Assembly: GCA_046350355.1 (NCBI GenBank)
Contig: JAXMAN010000003.1
Location: 186,001 to 250,000 of the forward strand
From: UBA966 sp046350355
GTDB taxonomy: Bacteria; Planctomycetota; Phycisphaerae; Phycisphaerales; SM1A02
Length of the DNA stretch: 64,000 nt
Direction of reading: 5' to 3'
The stretch's first letter is position 1. Each line of letters opens with the position of its first letter. The notes beneath the pieces are model-generated. The model worked only from the letters and a program-made list of their open reading frames with translations, did no database searches and was not told the origin of the DNA. The position numbers and the translations under genes were made by a program. This document shows, piece by piece, positions 16,922-25,063 of the stretch.

Positions 16922-18752
16922 GGAACTAGTGGTGCGGAACAAGCACGGCGCTCGGATTGCCGCTTGGCATGCCGCGGACGGGTCCTTCAGGCCGGAGCCG
17001 CAGATCAACCATAAGGACGGCGTGCTAGTCGTAAGTGAATCGGACTGGGTGGAGTTCGGGGTGGATCACGCGCTGGACGACTTTGAGTATCGGCTTTGGA
17101 TCGGCAATGGAAAAGCGCCGGAATTTGAGTCGGACTCAGAGTGCCAATGGAGCCGGGGATCGGTGCGATGGAGGTGCGGCTGCCACTTCGATAGCGCGTG
17201 TGGACCTACGAGGTTAGTCCTCGAGTCAAGGATCGAGGACTCGGGCGAACGGTGGGCGAAGCTTGTTGAGGCTGAGACCTTTGTAAATCCGACCAAGGCG
17301 CGAATGGCGGGAATTGACCGTATGTCAGAGGACATTGGCCGGCTTAGCCGCGGGCTCCTCTATGACATTTTTGGTAAGTCGGAGCGCGTGCACGATGTCT
17401 GCGCGCTGCGGTCTCTGAGGCGTAGATTGCGGCAGCCCATGGACGAGATCCACGGCCTCGAGCGCGCAGTACGACAGGCGGAGGCAATTCTGGGCAGAAT
17501 TGCGGTACGGCCTGCCTCGCGAATGGCCTTGCTGCGACGCCTTAGAAGACTTCGTGGGAGCGATCCGCTTTCGTCGCGGACGATGCGTCGCGTCGCTGGG
17601 CGCGGTCACGACATCCGGCGTGACCTCGCGGGCGTGACTATCGCGGTCGACTCAAAGGTAGAGACGTTCGACATTCCCGAGCATCGGATTCTCGTAGGGA
17701 TGCTCGAGCAAATCGCTCGTCGCGGACAGAAGTGCCTCCAATTCATGCGTATCGCTATAGATGGGATCGAGGCCTCTCGCCGGTTCCGCGACTTCCCCAT
17801 TTCCGACAATAGTGATGGACGCACGTTGTTCGAAGTGGAGGATCAGCCAACGATAGAACACTTGCTTGAGGGGATTGCGCGGGCTCGACAGATTTCTGCT
17901 GATGCGTTGAGATTGCGGAGGATGCCGCTGCTGCGCGCCATTTCCCCCAGCGATGGCCCGATCTCTGCAGGCATGTTCGGGCAGAATCCCGAGTACGGTG
18001 CTGCCCGGCGGCTTGTTTGCTCTGTTCGTGGAACTGCAATCGAGCCCTCCGGCGGACAGGCGTTTGTGGCGAGCGCAAAGAACACCTGGCGGCTTTTCGA
18101 GCAGTGGGCCTTTCTCCAGATTGTCGAGTCCTTTCGCCGTGCGGGCCTTGAACTCGGCGATTGGGACGAGAGCCTTAGGCTGCACCTGAAGTCAAATTTT
18201 ATCCTCGATTTCAGGCGCGGGCTTTCCTTTGAGGGTCGATTGGGCTCGGACTTTCGACTGCGAATTCGGTATGAGCCCTTCGTGCTCGGAAAGAAGGACG
18301 CAGTTGCCGAAGGCGAGTCGATCTATCGGAGCATGAGCAGCGTCCCTTGCACGCCGGACATTACGATTGAGTTGCAAGAGCGGTCGAGCGATCGCTGGGT
18401 GACCGTCTACGCCACCGTCCTCGATGTTAAGTATTCGCGATCGCTCAAGGACGCGCAATGGAGCCAAGTCTCTAGGTATGCCAAGATCAGAAGCGTTGGG
18501 AACGAAAGCCAGGTGAAGCACATTGGAATTGTCTACCTGAGCGAGACCGGTGACGTGGAGGTTTGGGACGACACCAACGTCAGCTTCTCGGAAGGGGCTG
18601 GATTGATCTGCGAGCCAGGACACCGCGTCGACTTTTACTTTGGTTCCATGCCCGGCACCGAGGGACCCACGTGCCTCGGATCATTCGACCAATTTGCTGT
18701 CGGCACGCTCCAGTTCATGAGACGCCATTTCCCCATAACGGGGGTGCGCTGA
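16911..18752 (+). CDS. McrC-like DUF2357/PD-(D/E)xK nuclease
   Basis: This 613-residue protein follows the McrB-like motor with an 11-base overlap. Its C-terminal region has the restriction-endonuclease core 'TPDITIEL' (D483) then 'VLDVKYSR' (D505, K507), that is D-x(n)-D-x-K. The middle part ('FRDFPI', 'RMPLLRAI', 'RLFEQWAFLQIVESF') resembles the DUF2357/DUF524 family found with McrB-like AAA proteins. It should be the DNA- or RNA-cleaving subunit. The last codons, '...GVR stop', are read from the end of an IS-like element at 18739: the TGA lies inside the repeat 'GGGGTGCGCTGAACAG'. The native C-terminus may therefore have been replaced by a few residues. The catalytic core ends about 105 residues earlier, so activity is probably intact. 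Confidence 0.82.
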   Translation: MRTEELVVRNKHGARIAAWHAADGSFRPEPQINHKDGVLVVSESDWVEFGVDHALDDFEYRLWIGNGKAPEFESDSECQWSRGSVRWRCGCHFDSACGPTRLVLESRIEDSGERWAKLVEAETFVNPTKARMAGIDRMSEDIGRLSRGLLYDIFGKSERVHDVCALRSLRRRLRQPMDEIHGLERAVRQAEAILGRIAVRPASRMALLRRLRRLRGSDPLSSRTMRRVAGRGHDIRRDLAGVTIAVDSKVETFDIPEHRILVGMLEQIARRGQKCLQFMRIAIDGIEASRRFRDFPISDNSDGRTLFEVEDQPTIEHLLEGIARARQISADALRLRRMPLLRAISPSDGPISAGMFGQNPEYGAARRLVCSVRGTAIEPSGGQAFVASAKNTWRLFEQWAFLQIVESFRRAGLELGDWDESLRLHLKSNFILDFRRGLSFEGRLGSDFRLRIRYEPFVLGKKDAVAEGESIYRSMSSVPCTPDITIELQERSSDRWVTVYATVLDVKYSRSLKDAQWSQVSRYAKIRSVGNESQVKHIGIVYLSETGDVEVWDDTNVSFSEGAGLICEPGHRVDFYFGSMPGTEGPTCLGSFDQFAVGTLQFMRRHFPITGVR

Positions 18753-18845
18753 ACAGGGCCACCCTCTGTGAGAGACTCCTCTCGGCCCATCGGGCAGCGA
18801 GAGTCTCACTTGAGAGGTGAAGTGGTTCAGCGCTCCCCTGTCACC
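18739..18845. mobile_element. Small MITE-like element bounded by IS3-type terminal repeats
   Basis: The left end 'CGGGGGTGCGCTGAACAG' (from 18739) and the right end 'GTTCAGCGCTCCCCTGTCAC' (18825-18844) are imperfect inverted copies of the IS end seen at 13664. The 107-bp unit has no transposase. Its interior contains 'GAGACTC' and 'GAGTCTC' arms around 'GCCC'/'GGGC', so it can fold back on itself. It overlaps the 3' end of the McrC-like gene and supplies its stop codon. It could be a non-autonomous derivative or simply an internally deleted IS. Confidence 0.55.
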
Positions 18846-19272
18846 CACGGAGAGCCAACTGCGCCACGTGAAGGCGCGACTCGAGCGCGAGGACGTCCGG
18901 CTGTGCCTCAGGTTCGAGCACGAGTACAGGCGTTTGGCGCTCCCAGAAGTGAGATGGCCGAGCCGATGGAGGCCCTGGACAGCAGGGACCAGCTTGGCGA
19001 GCGCGGCGACGGTAGGTCGGCATGAGCGCCGTCGACGCGCCCCATGATGATGTCGGCGTCGCGCCCGCATGCCCGGCGCGGCCTCCGCGCCGGCCGGCCG
19101 CGCTCTTCTGCGCCGCGGCACCGCCGGGCGGTCGAGCTCGTCCCTTGTCGACAAACCAATCCTGACTGCGGCCTGCTGGGTGGCGAACTCGTCACGGTGT
19201 TGGGGGAGGCGCCGACGGCGATCCTCGGCGCATCAACGCAGGTTCGGGCCGGCACAGGGGGGTGCAGAGGTT
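18846..19272. other. Intergenic region without recognisable gene
   Basis: This 427-base stretch lies between the McrC-like gene with its IS-like end and the converging membrane protein. It has several short open frames on both strands, but none has a ribosome binding site, a recognisable motif or the codon pattern of the neighbours. It may be further debris of mobile DNA. Confidence 0.4.
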
Positions 19273-20106
19273 CTACTCCTCCTGAGTTACCTCGTGCGAC
19301 GCCGTGTATGCGCAGCACTTGCACCTGTAGGTGTTGCGGTAGGCAGACTGGGTGCGCTCGACTGGGATGTACTCCGTGCCGCTTCCCTCGACTCTTCCGA
19401 CAGGCCGGCCCGCTGAATCCGAAATCGTTGCCGATATCGGGGTGGATCTTGGCTCCCATGATGTGAATGAGACGCTTCCCAAGAACTGCTGTGAGATTCG
19501 GTGGTACCGAAGAAGCGCTCCGCAACGAGGACAGGTCATCGTGCTCCCGATGAGCCATACGAGCCCGGCCACGCCGGCGAACCACCAGGCAAAGGTTGGT
19601 TCGCCAAACGCGGTGAGCAGGAGCCAGCCGAGGGGAACAATCGCCAAGCAGGCAGTCCACCTGATTGACCCGGCGACCACCAATGCGAGGCCCGCGATGC
19701 CCAGTGGCCAGAGAATCGGCTGAAGGCCTGGAGCTTGAAGTGAGAATGCCGCGCGCACAGCGGCAGCTGCCGAGGCTGGCATCGAGCCCTCGACGATGAT
19801 CCACTCTCCGGCCCATTCCGATGTGCGGTTCAAGTCCGGGAGCCAGCCCTTGAGCACCACGAATGTGATGAGGATCGAGAACCCGAGCAGTCTTCGCCGC
19901 GTGCTACGCAGTATCGGTCCTGCGCTGGTTCGAACGTTGGCCAATGCGGTTGTCGCAGCGATCGCGGCCGCTCCGGCGAGAGCCGAGAGGTAGCCCGCCC
20001 TTGCCATTGTGAGCGAATTCGCTTCTTGCTCAGCAAACCGTGCGAGCACGACGGCTGCCGCACCAAGTCCAAGTAGCACAAAAGCAAGCGTGAGTGCCCC
20101 GCGCAT
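19273..20106 (-). CDS. Multi-pass membrane protein with C-terminal zinc ribbon
   Basis: The protein (277 residues from ATG 20106) has about six hydrophobic segments, including 'LTLAFVLLGLGAAAVVLA', 'ALAGAAAIAATTALA' and 'AGVAGLVWLIGS'. A cytoplasmic-looking tail with two cysteine pairs ('CPRCG' and 'CKCCAY') suggests a zinc ribbon. I do not recognise a family. The reading frame is open upstream to 20256 ('MRWAVWNAYSVP' is an alternative start) and neither start has a clear Shine-Dalgarno. It is transcribed away from the protease gene at 20334, so the two share a 227-base intergenic region and may be functionally linked. Zinc ribbons also occur in two proteins of the kinase operon that follows (24668 and 26310). 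Confidence 0.6.
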   Translation of the reverse strand: MRGALTLAFVLLGLGAAAVVLARFAEQEANSLTMARAGYLSALAGAAAIAATTALANVRTSAGPILRSTRRRLLGFSILITFVVLKGWLPDLNRTSEWAGEWIIVEGSMPASAAAAVRAAFSLQAPGLQPILWPLGIAGLALVVAGSIRWTACLAIVPLGWLLLTAFGEPTFAWWFAGVAGLVWLIGSTMTCPRCGALLRYHRISQQFLGSVSFTSWEPRSTPISATISDSAGRPVGRVEGSGTEYIPVERTQSAYRNTYRCKCCAYTASHEVTQEE

Positions 20107-20333
20107 GGGGACAGAGTACGCGTTCCAAACAGCCCATCGCATCTTTGAAGCACGCCACGGGCATGCGCGATTCCCGATGCCCAGATAACCTTCCGCAGTA
20201 GTGCTTTGTGTGCTCGCGGGGGTGGGGATCGCACTAGGAAGGGTCGAAGCATGCAAGGCGGAGTGTCGCGGCGTTACAATTTTGACTGCGTGGGTCTTCG
20301 ATCGGGGTCGACCCGCCTAGCAACGGAGAACTT

Positions 20334-21632
20334 ATGTCGGTCTGGGTCGCAATCTTGGCTGCCACTTGGGTCGCTGGAAGTTCGTTCGGTGTAGACGGGG
20401 TGCAGACCCCCCCGCCCGCGCAGCGCGGCGGAAGCGGCGCTGTCCCCGCTACCGCCACTCACGCTGATCTGGTGGTCATTCCAGTGCACGGGCCCTTCGG
20501 CTTCCAGTCCCTCGAGGATTCCGAGTGGGTCTCGGTGAACAAGTTCTCAAGTCTTGTCCGTGAAGCAAAGGCGTTCACTCCCTCTGTTGTCGTGCTTGAC
20601 ATCGAGAGTCCCGGCGGCTCCGTTGCGGTCATGCACACTCTTGGGGAGATCGTCCAGCGCGAGTTCGCGAAGAGCGGAGGCGGGCCCCGCGTCGTTGCTT
20701 GGCCTGGGATGGCGGGCAGCGCAGCCGCCTATCTCACCCTGACTTGTCCGACGATTGTTGCAAAGCCTGCAGCGCGAGTTGGCGCATCGCTGAAGATCGT
20801 CAATGCCGCCAAGGGATGGGTAGCGTTGGATGACTTGCCGCAGGAGCAGGGTGGATACGCCAAGAAGATTCAGTCATTTGCGGATGCCGCTGAGCGGAGC
20901 GCGCTTCAGTTTGGGGGGCACGCAGTCCCCATCTGGGAGGCGATGTCCCATGTGAAATCCGAACTCTGGTGGTCTCCGCGAACCCGCGAGTTCTCTGGCA
21001 CGCGGCCAGCCGACGCGCGCGAGGCCGTCCAATTGGATGGACCTGGGTCAGTGCTCACGCTTACCGGCGCTGAGTTGATTCGATACGGCGTCGCTGGGGG
21101 CGAAGCATCCGATCTTGCATCTCTCTTGCGGGCTCTCGCGATGCCGGGAGATGCAAAGGTGGTTCAAGTGGGTGATCGGTTGCCGGAGTGGTTCTCTCAG
21201 GTGAAGGACGCCGTACGCGAGTGCGTCGTTCGCATTGATTCAGTCGACGCACAGTTGTCGGCGTTCAAGCAGGCTCTCTCCGACATTACAAGCACGAAGT
21301 CAGCGCTTGAGAAGGCGCGGGTAAAGCGAAAGTCGTTTGCGGACAAGGATCGCGGCCGCGACGAAGCGCTTGCCGCGGAGCGTGCGTTGAACGATCGGCT
21401 AGCAAAGCTCAGCCGCGATGCAGGCCGTGCTGCCACGCAGTTGAAGACCATGGTCGAAGCCATCGAGCGTGCGAATGGGAAACTCGAGGCCTTAGGTGCG
21501 GAGGAGCTTCAGACGGTTCCCCTGGCTTGGCATGGCGCAGTCCAGCTGAAGGCAGCGCTCGCGTGCTACCGATCTGACGATCCACGTGGGGCGCTGGCTG
21601 CGATCGCAGCGATGCAAGGATCAGCCAAGTAG
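20334..21632 (+). CDS. Exported ClpP/SppA-like serine protease with coiled-coil tail
   Basis: The 432-residue protein starts with a probable signal peptide ('SVWVAILAATWVAGSSFG'). Residues about 45-170 resemble the ClpP/crotonase fold of SppA and NfeD-type proteases: 'VVLDIESPGGS', then 'WPGMAGSAAAYL', where S129 is the expected nucleophile, then 'ARVGAS'. Such enzymes cleave membrane or signal peptides. The C-terminal half (about 300-400) is a charged coiled coil. 'GGAG' spacing is good: 'CGGAGAA' precedes the ATG by 5-7 bases. The active-site lysine of SppA cannot be placed with confidence. It is upstream of, and in the same direction as, the vWA/kinase operon but 309 bases away. Confidence 0.65.
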   Translation: MSVWVAILAATWVAGSSFGVDGVQTPPPAQRGGSGAVPATATHADLVVIPVHGPFGFQSLEDSEWVSVNKFSSLVREAKAFTPSVVVLDIESPGGSVAVMHTLGEIVQREFAKSGGGPRVVAWPGMAGSAAAYLTLTCPTIVAKPAARVGASLKIVNAAKGWVALDDLPQEQGGYAKKIQSFADAAERSALQFGGHAVPIWEAMSHVKSELWWSPRTREFSGTRPADAREAVQLDGPGSVLTLTGAELIRYGVAGGEASDLASLLRALAMPGDAKVVQVGDRLPEWFSQVKDAVRECVVRIDSVDAQLSAFKQALSDITSTKSALEKARVKRKSFADKDRGRDEALAAERALNDRLAKLSRDAGRAATQLKTMVEAIERANGKLEALGAEELQTVPLAWHGAVQLKAALACYRSDDPRGALAAIAAMQGSAK

Positions 21633-21847
21633 GTCCCTGAGTGGGGCCGCCATGAGGGGCCCGCAATTCTCGGTATCCAGCAACTCCTGGCGCAGACCTG
21701 AACAGCGCCGTCCGACGAGTCCGAAGGGGGTTCTGTGTGCAGTCCAGTTCGCAGACTGAGGGGGCGACTCTTGTGAGGAAGTGCGCGGATGGGATGGTGG
21801 GACGAGAAGGCTCCCACTCGCCAGTGAGGTGGCCGACAGCACCTGAG

Positions 21848-21876
21848 TTGCTCCTTCGTCCATGGAGCCGTATCCT
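21848..21876 (+). promoter_or_regulatory. Possible sigma-70 promoter of the vWA/kinase/MotAB-like operon
   Basis: 'TTGCTC' and 'TATCCT' are separated by 17 bases, 65 bases before the ATG at 21942. The match to consensus is modest. The site is offered because it lies at a sensible distance in the 309-base gap before the operon, where nothing else is seen. Confidence 0.3.
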
Positions 21877-21941
21877 TCCCAGATCGCTGCGACAGGCCCG
21901 GTGGCTGAGCATCGCGGCGTTCCCGGTGGCGAGGAGACTGA

Positions 21942-22670
21942 ATGAGCCAGCAAGCAAAGGTCCGTGGTGTGGCGGACATCGTGTTCGTGGTCGATGTGAC
22001 GGGGAGCATGGCGCCGGCGATCAACGCGCTGCGCGAGAACATCATGGTGTTCGTGGACACCTTGTCGTCCTCGGATGCGAACGGGGGCTCGCCAGTCAAG
22101 GACTGGCGTGGAAGGGTGGTTGGATATCGGGACTATCTCGCGGACGGTGCGGGGGATTGGCTGATCGACAATCCGTTCGTGCGGGACGCGGGTGCGCTAA
22201 AGGCGCAGCTCGCGGCGCTCGAGGCGCGTGGTGGGGGAGACGAGCCGGAATCGCTTCTTGATGCGCTCTACCTGATCGCGACGCGCGAGGCATCTGGACG
22301 CTCCGATGCGGAGGACGACCGAAAGTGGCGCTTCCGTGGCACGGCCGCCAGAGTCGTCATCGTCTTCACGGATGCCTCGTACCACGATCGAATGTCGGTC
22401 CCCGATGCCGCGGGCGGGACTGCTTCCGATGCGAAGAACGCCATGATCCAAGGGAAGGTCCGGCTCTCGGTCTTCGCGCCGGAGCTTCCCTGCTACGACG
22501 CGCTCTCCGACCTTCCGCACTCGGAGCTCACGCTCATTCCGCTGAACGGCGCGACGCCCGTGGAGGCCCTCGCGGGTTTCACGCGCGACCAGGCGAGTTT
22601 CAAGGCCACGCTGCAGCAGCTCGCCAAGAGCGTCTCGCAGTCTTCGTACGACATTCCCGTCTCCGATTGA
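21942..22670 (+). CDS. von Willebrand factor A (vWA) domain protein
   Basis: The whole 242-residue protein is one vWA domain. The metal-binding MIDAS site is visible as 'DVTGSM' near the N-terminus (D-x-T-x-S variant), 'GGDEPES' in the middle and 'VFTDAS' later. vWA domains bind partner proteins through a divalent metal. A 'GAGGAGA' ribosome binding site lies 5 bases before the ATG. It opens an operon of eight genes spaced 17 bases or less, several overlapping. The following gene is a second vWA protein. Comparable vWA + kinase + phosphatase sets are known from the TerY-type triads, so a role as phospho-regulated adaptor is plausible but inferred. Confidence 0.85.
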   Translation: MSQQAKVRGVADIVFVVDVTGSMAPAINALRENIMVFVDTLSSSDANGGSPVKDWRGRVVGYRDYLADGAGDWLIDNPFVRDAGALKAQLAALEARGGGDEPESLLDALYLIATREASGRSDAEDDRKWRFRGTAARVVIVFTDASYHDRMSVPDAAGGTASDAKNAMIQGKVRLSVFAPELPCYDALSDLPHSELTLIPLNGATPVEALAGFTRDQASFKATLQQLAKSVSQSSYDIPVSD

Positions 22671-22687
22671 CCAACCGAGGTGCCCCC

Positions 22688-23434
22688 ATGCCAGGACGAG
22701 GTGTTGCCGATGTCATCTTCTGCCTTGACAGCTCCAGCTCCATGAAGCCGACATTCGACGCCGTTCGGAAGCATGTCGTCGACTTTCTTGAAGGCCTGAA
22801 GTCCGATGGACAGACCGCGTGGGATGTTCGCTTCGACTTCGTATCGCACGCCGCCAGCCAGAGCGGTGGCGGCACGGTCATGCGGCACCAGTCACTCTTT
22901 GAGCCTCGGCTCTGGGCGGCGCTCTACGGCGCGAACAGCCAGTCGAGTCGGTTCTTCACCCGCGATCTGGAGGAGTTCCGGAGGGGCATTTCGGCGCTCG
23001 CAGCCCAGGGCGACGAGGCGAATTTCATCGCTCTGGACTTCTGTCTTGATCTGCCGTGGCGCATGGAAGCCGATTGCCATCGCATCGTCGTGATGCTGAC
23101 CGACGAGCCCCTAGAGACCGGGCTCGAAGTGCCCGAGCAGCGCGAGAAGACGCGGGCCCTGATCGACAAGATCCATGGGCTCGGCGTGAAGCTCTTCATC
23201 GTCGGTCCCGAGTCGTCTGGATACAACGAGCTCGCGATGGCGAACGGTTCGGAGTATGAGGTTGTCTCTCGCGATGCTGGTCTGGCCTCGTCTGACTTGG
23301 GCCGCCTGCTCCGGCAAATCGGCAAGTCCGTCTCGGCGTCCCGCGCGCAGTCGGTGCGCGCCGGCGTCCGCCGGGCGATCTTCGGGCAGGATCGCTGGTC
23401 TCCGACGAGCGCCAGCACTTTCGGGGGCGAGTGA
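22688..23434 (+). CDS. vWA domain protein (second copy)
   Basis: This 248-residue protein is a second vWA domain, with MIDAS residues 'CLDSSSSM' (D-x-S-x-S) and 'VMLTDEP'. 'GAGGTG' lies 5 bases before ATG 22688, which decides the start although the frame is open further upstream. Only weak similarity to the first vWA protein can be seen by eye, so the two probably have different partners. The kinase gene starts one base after its stop. Confidence 0.85.
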   Translation: MPGRGVADVIFCLDSSSSMKPTFDAVRKHVVDFLEGLKSDGQTAWDVRFDFVSHAASQSGGGTVMRHQSLFEPRLWAALYGANSQSSRFFTRDLEEFRRGISALAAQGDEANFIALDFCLDLPWRMEADCHRIVVMLTDEPLETGLEVPEQREKTRALIDKIHGLGVKLFIVGPESSGYNELAMANGSEYEVVSRDAGLASSDLGRLLRQIGKSVSASRAQSVRAGVRRAIFGQDRWSPTSASTFGGE

Positions 23435-23435
23435 C

Positions 23436-24671
23436 ATGCCGCGATTGCTCGGCGCCGGCACGGCCATCAAGGACTACACGGTCGTCAAGGAGTTGCACCG
23501 TGGCGCCAAGGCAGTCGCCTATCAGGTGCGGCGCCCAGACGGGACGCAGGTTTTCCTCAAGCTGTACAAATCGCCGACGCCGATGGTGCCCTGGTACCGG
23601 GACTACATCGCCTACGAGGAGCGCAAGAAGCAGCGGATTGTCGGATCCAGCGCGAGTGCCTACTGCCTCGCGCCGATCGAGATCTTCGAGTGGAAGCACG
23701 GGAGTCCGACGCTCTTTCAGGCCTTTGAGTTCATTTCTGACGGCGGCGACCTCAAGTCGATCCTCGGCGAACTCTCCTCCGATGGTGGCGAGGCGGCTTG
23801 GAACAAGCGCGTGCTGATCTCCAAGGTCTTCATCGCTGCGCTTGATGAGGTCGCGAGCGTCGGAATCGTGCATGGTGATCTGAAGCCGGAGAACATCCAT
23901 CTCCTCCGAAGGAGTGACATCGCCGCTGGGTTTCGGCCAAAGCTGATCGATATGGATGCATCCTTGCTCACGGATCAGCGCGCGCCCTGGCATGGTCAGG
24001 AGGGGTACATGGGCACCCCAAACTATTTTTCGCCGGAGCATGATCGGCAACCGATTCCCGCGTCGGATGTCTTTACTGCTTCGCTCATTTTGCATGAGCT
24101 GCTGTGCCGGTCGCGTCCGTACCCGGATTATGCGAGCGCCTCGGAGATCGCGAAGCTCGTGAAGGACAGGCCAGCGCCGATGCCTGTGCTGCGGGGCTCC
24201 CTCGGTGGCCCCGCGATGGATCTGCACTTTCGGCAGGTACTGCGTGCGTGCCTCGCGCCCGATCCAGCGAACCGGCCCACCGTCAAGGAGCTTCGGAGGG
24301 CATTGCTTGGAGTGTCCCCTCCTCCGCCGCCCCCTCCGCCACCGACAGAGGGAGGGGCGGGCGCGCGCACGCTTCGTCTGAAGACCGTGGGCGGCGCGCG
24401 CGCGCTTGAGTTCAATATCAGGACAACCTTCGATCACACACTCGCGAAGCAGCTCTCTCCTGTTCTCAATGCGCCGACCGGGGAGTTCTTTCGCGTTCGC
24501 CGCGCTGATGGCCGCTGGATCATCGAGCCGCTTGCGCGCGGGGGGTGCGCCGTCGCGTGCGATGGAAGGCCTCTGACTGGATCGCAAGAACTGAAATCCG
24601 GTGGCCGAATCAGGCTTACTTGGGGAGTGCGCGGCGAGATCGCGCTTGAATTGGAGGTTGAGTTCCTGTGA
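23436..24671 (+). CDS. Ser/Thr protein kinase with proline-rich linker and FHA-like C-terminus
   Basis: The kinase domain covers about residues 1-285 of 411. Visible are the ATP-binding lysine ('VFLKLYK'), the catalytic loop 'HGDLKPEN' (H146, D148) and, in place of DFG, 'IDMDAS' (D172). The HRD arginine is replaced by glycine, as in many lipopolysaccharide-kinase-like and RIO-like kinases. The APE-like segment is 'YFSPEH'. A linker of about ten prolines leads to a C-terminal domain of about 100 residues that reads like a degenerate FHA fold ('RRADGRWIIEPLA', 'GGRIRLTWG'). The gene overlaps the next by 4 bases. It should phosphorylate partner proteins of the operon, with the PPP phosphatase at 25060 as counterpart. 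Confidence 0.85.
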   Translation: MPRLLGAGTAIKDYTVVKELHRGAKAVAYQVRRPDGTQVFLKLYKSPTPMVPWYRDYIAYEERKKQRIVGSSASAYCLAPIEIFEWKHGSPTLFQAFEFISDGGDLKSILGELSSDGGEAAWNKRVLISKVFIAALDEVASVGIVHGDLKPENIHLLRRSDIAAGFRPKLIDMDASLLTDQRAPWHGQEGYMGTPNYFSPEHDRQPIPASDVFTASLILHELLCRSRPYPDYASASEIAKLVKDRPAPMPVLRGSLGGPAMDLHFRQVLRACLAPDPANRPTVKELRRALLGVSPPPPPPPPPTEGGAGARTLRLKTVGGARALEFNIRTTFDHTLAKQLSPVLNAPTGEFFRVRRADGRWIIEPLARGGCAVACDGRPLTGSQELKSGGRIRLTWGVRGEIALELEVEFL

Positions 24672-25063
24672 CGTCCCCAAATCGCGCGTGCAGCAAGTGT
24701 GGTGGTGCGTTGATCGCAGAGGGTGGGGCGTGCAGTGACTGTGGCCACCTCGATGCAGGCGCCCTGCGACTGCGGGGGCCGGCTGGGGAGGTGCGCGCGG
24801 GATTGACCACAGTCGTCGGCAAGCCACTGCTTCAGCGACTGATCGGATCTGACGCAAGAATTGCTGACCACGAGCAGTTCAGGCTTGTTCGCGATCCGAG
24901 GCTCGGATGGCAGATTGAACCCTGTAGCGCAGTGCAACCCACATTCAGGAATGGAGCGCAGCTCAGTCCAGGGGTGGCGGCGCCACTCTGCCATGGGGAT
25001 GTCATCGCCATTGGCTCGGCGTCTGCTCATGTGATTGTGGAGATTGAGCGGGGTGACGCGTGA
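24668..25063 (+). CDS. Zinc-ribbon plus FHA-like domain protein
   Basis: This 131-residue protein begins with a short zinc ribbon ('CSKCGG' and 'CSDCG'), followed by a domain that fits the forkhead-associated pattern: 'TVVGKPLLQRLIGSD', 'WQIEPC', 'NGAQLSPG' and 'CHGDVIAIGSA'. FHA domains bind phosphothreonine, so it is a candidate reader for the kinase encoded just before. The GTG start overlaps the kinase stop (GTGA) and its own stop overlaps the phosphatase start, so stoichiometric translation is likely. Confidence 0.7.
   Translation: MTSPNRACSKCGGALIAEGGACSDCGHLDAGALRLRGPAGEVRAGLTTVVGKPLLQRLIGSDARIADHEQFRLVRDPRLGWQIEPCSAVQPTFRNGAQLSPGVAAPLCHGDVIAIGSASAHVIVEIERGDA

Noticed and set aside
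19044..19466. 140-codon plus-strand frame after the McrC-like gene
   Set aside because: No motif and no ribosome binding site; it overlaps the 3' end of the minus-strand membrane protein with a plausible zinc ribbon.
22330..22350. 'TGGCACG' at about 22336 as a sigma-54 promoter
   Set aside because: The -12 element is missing (no TTGC at the right spacing). Similar partial matches near 20989, 51648 and 55945 fail for the same reason.
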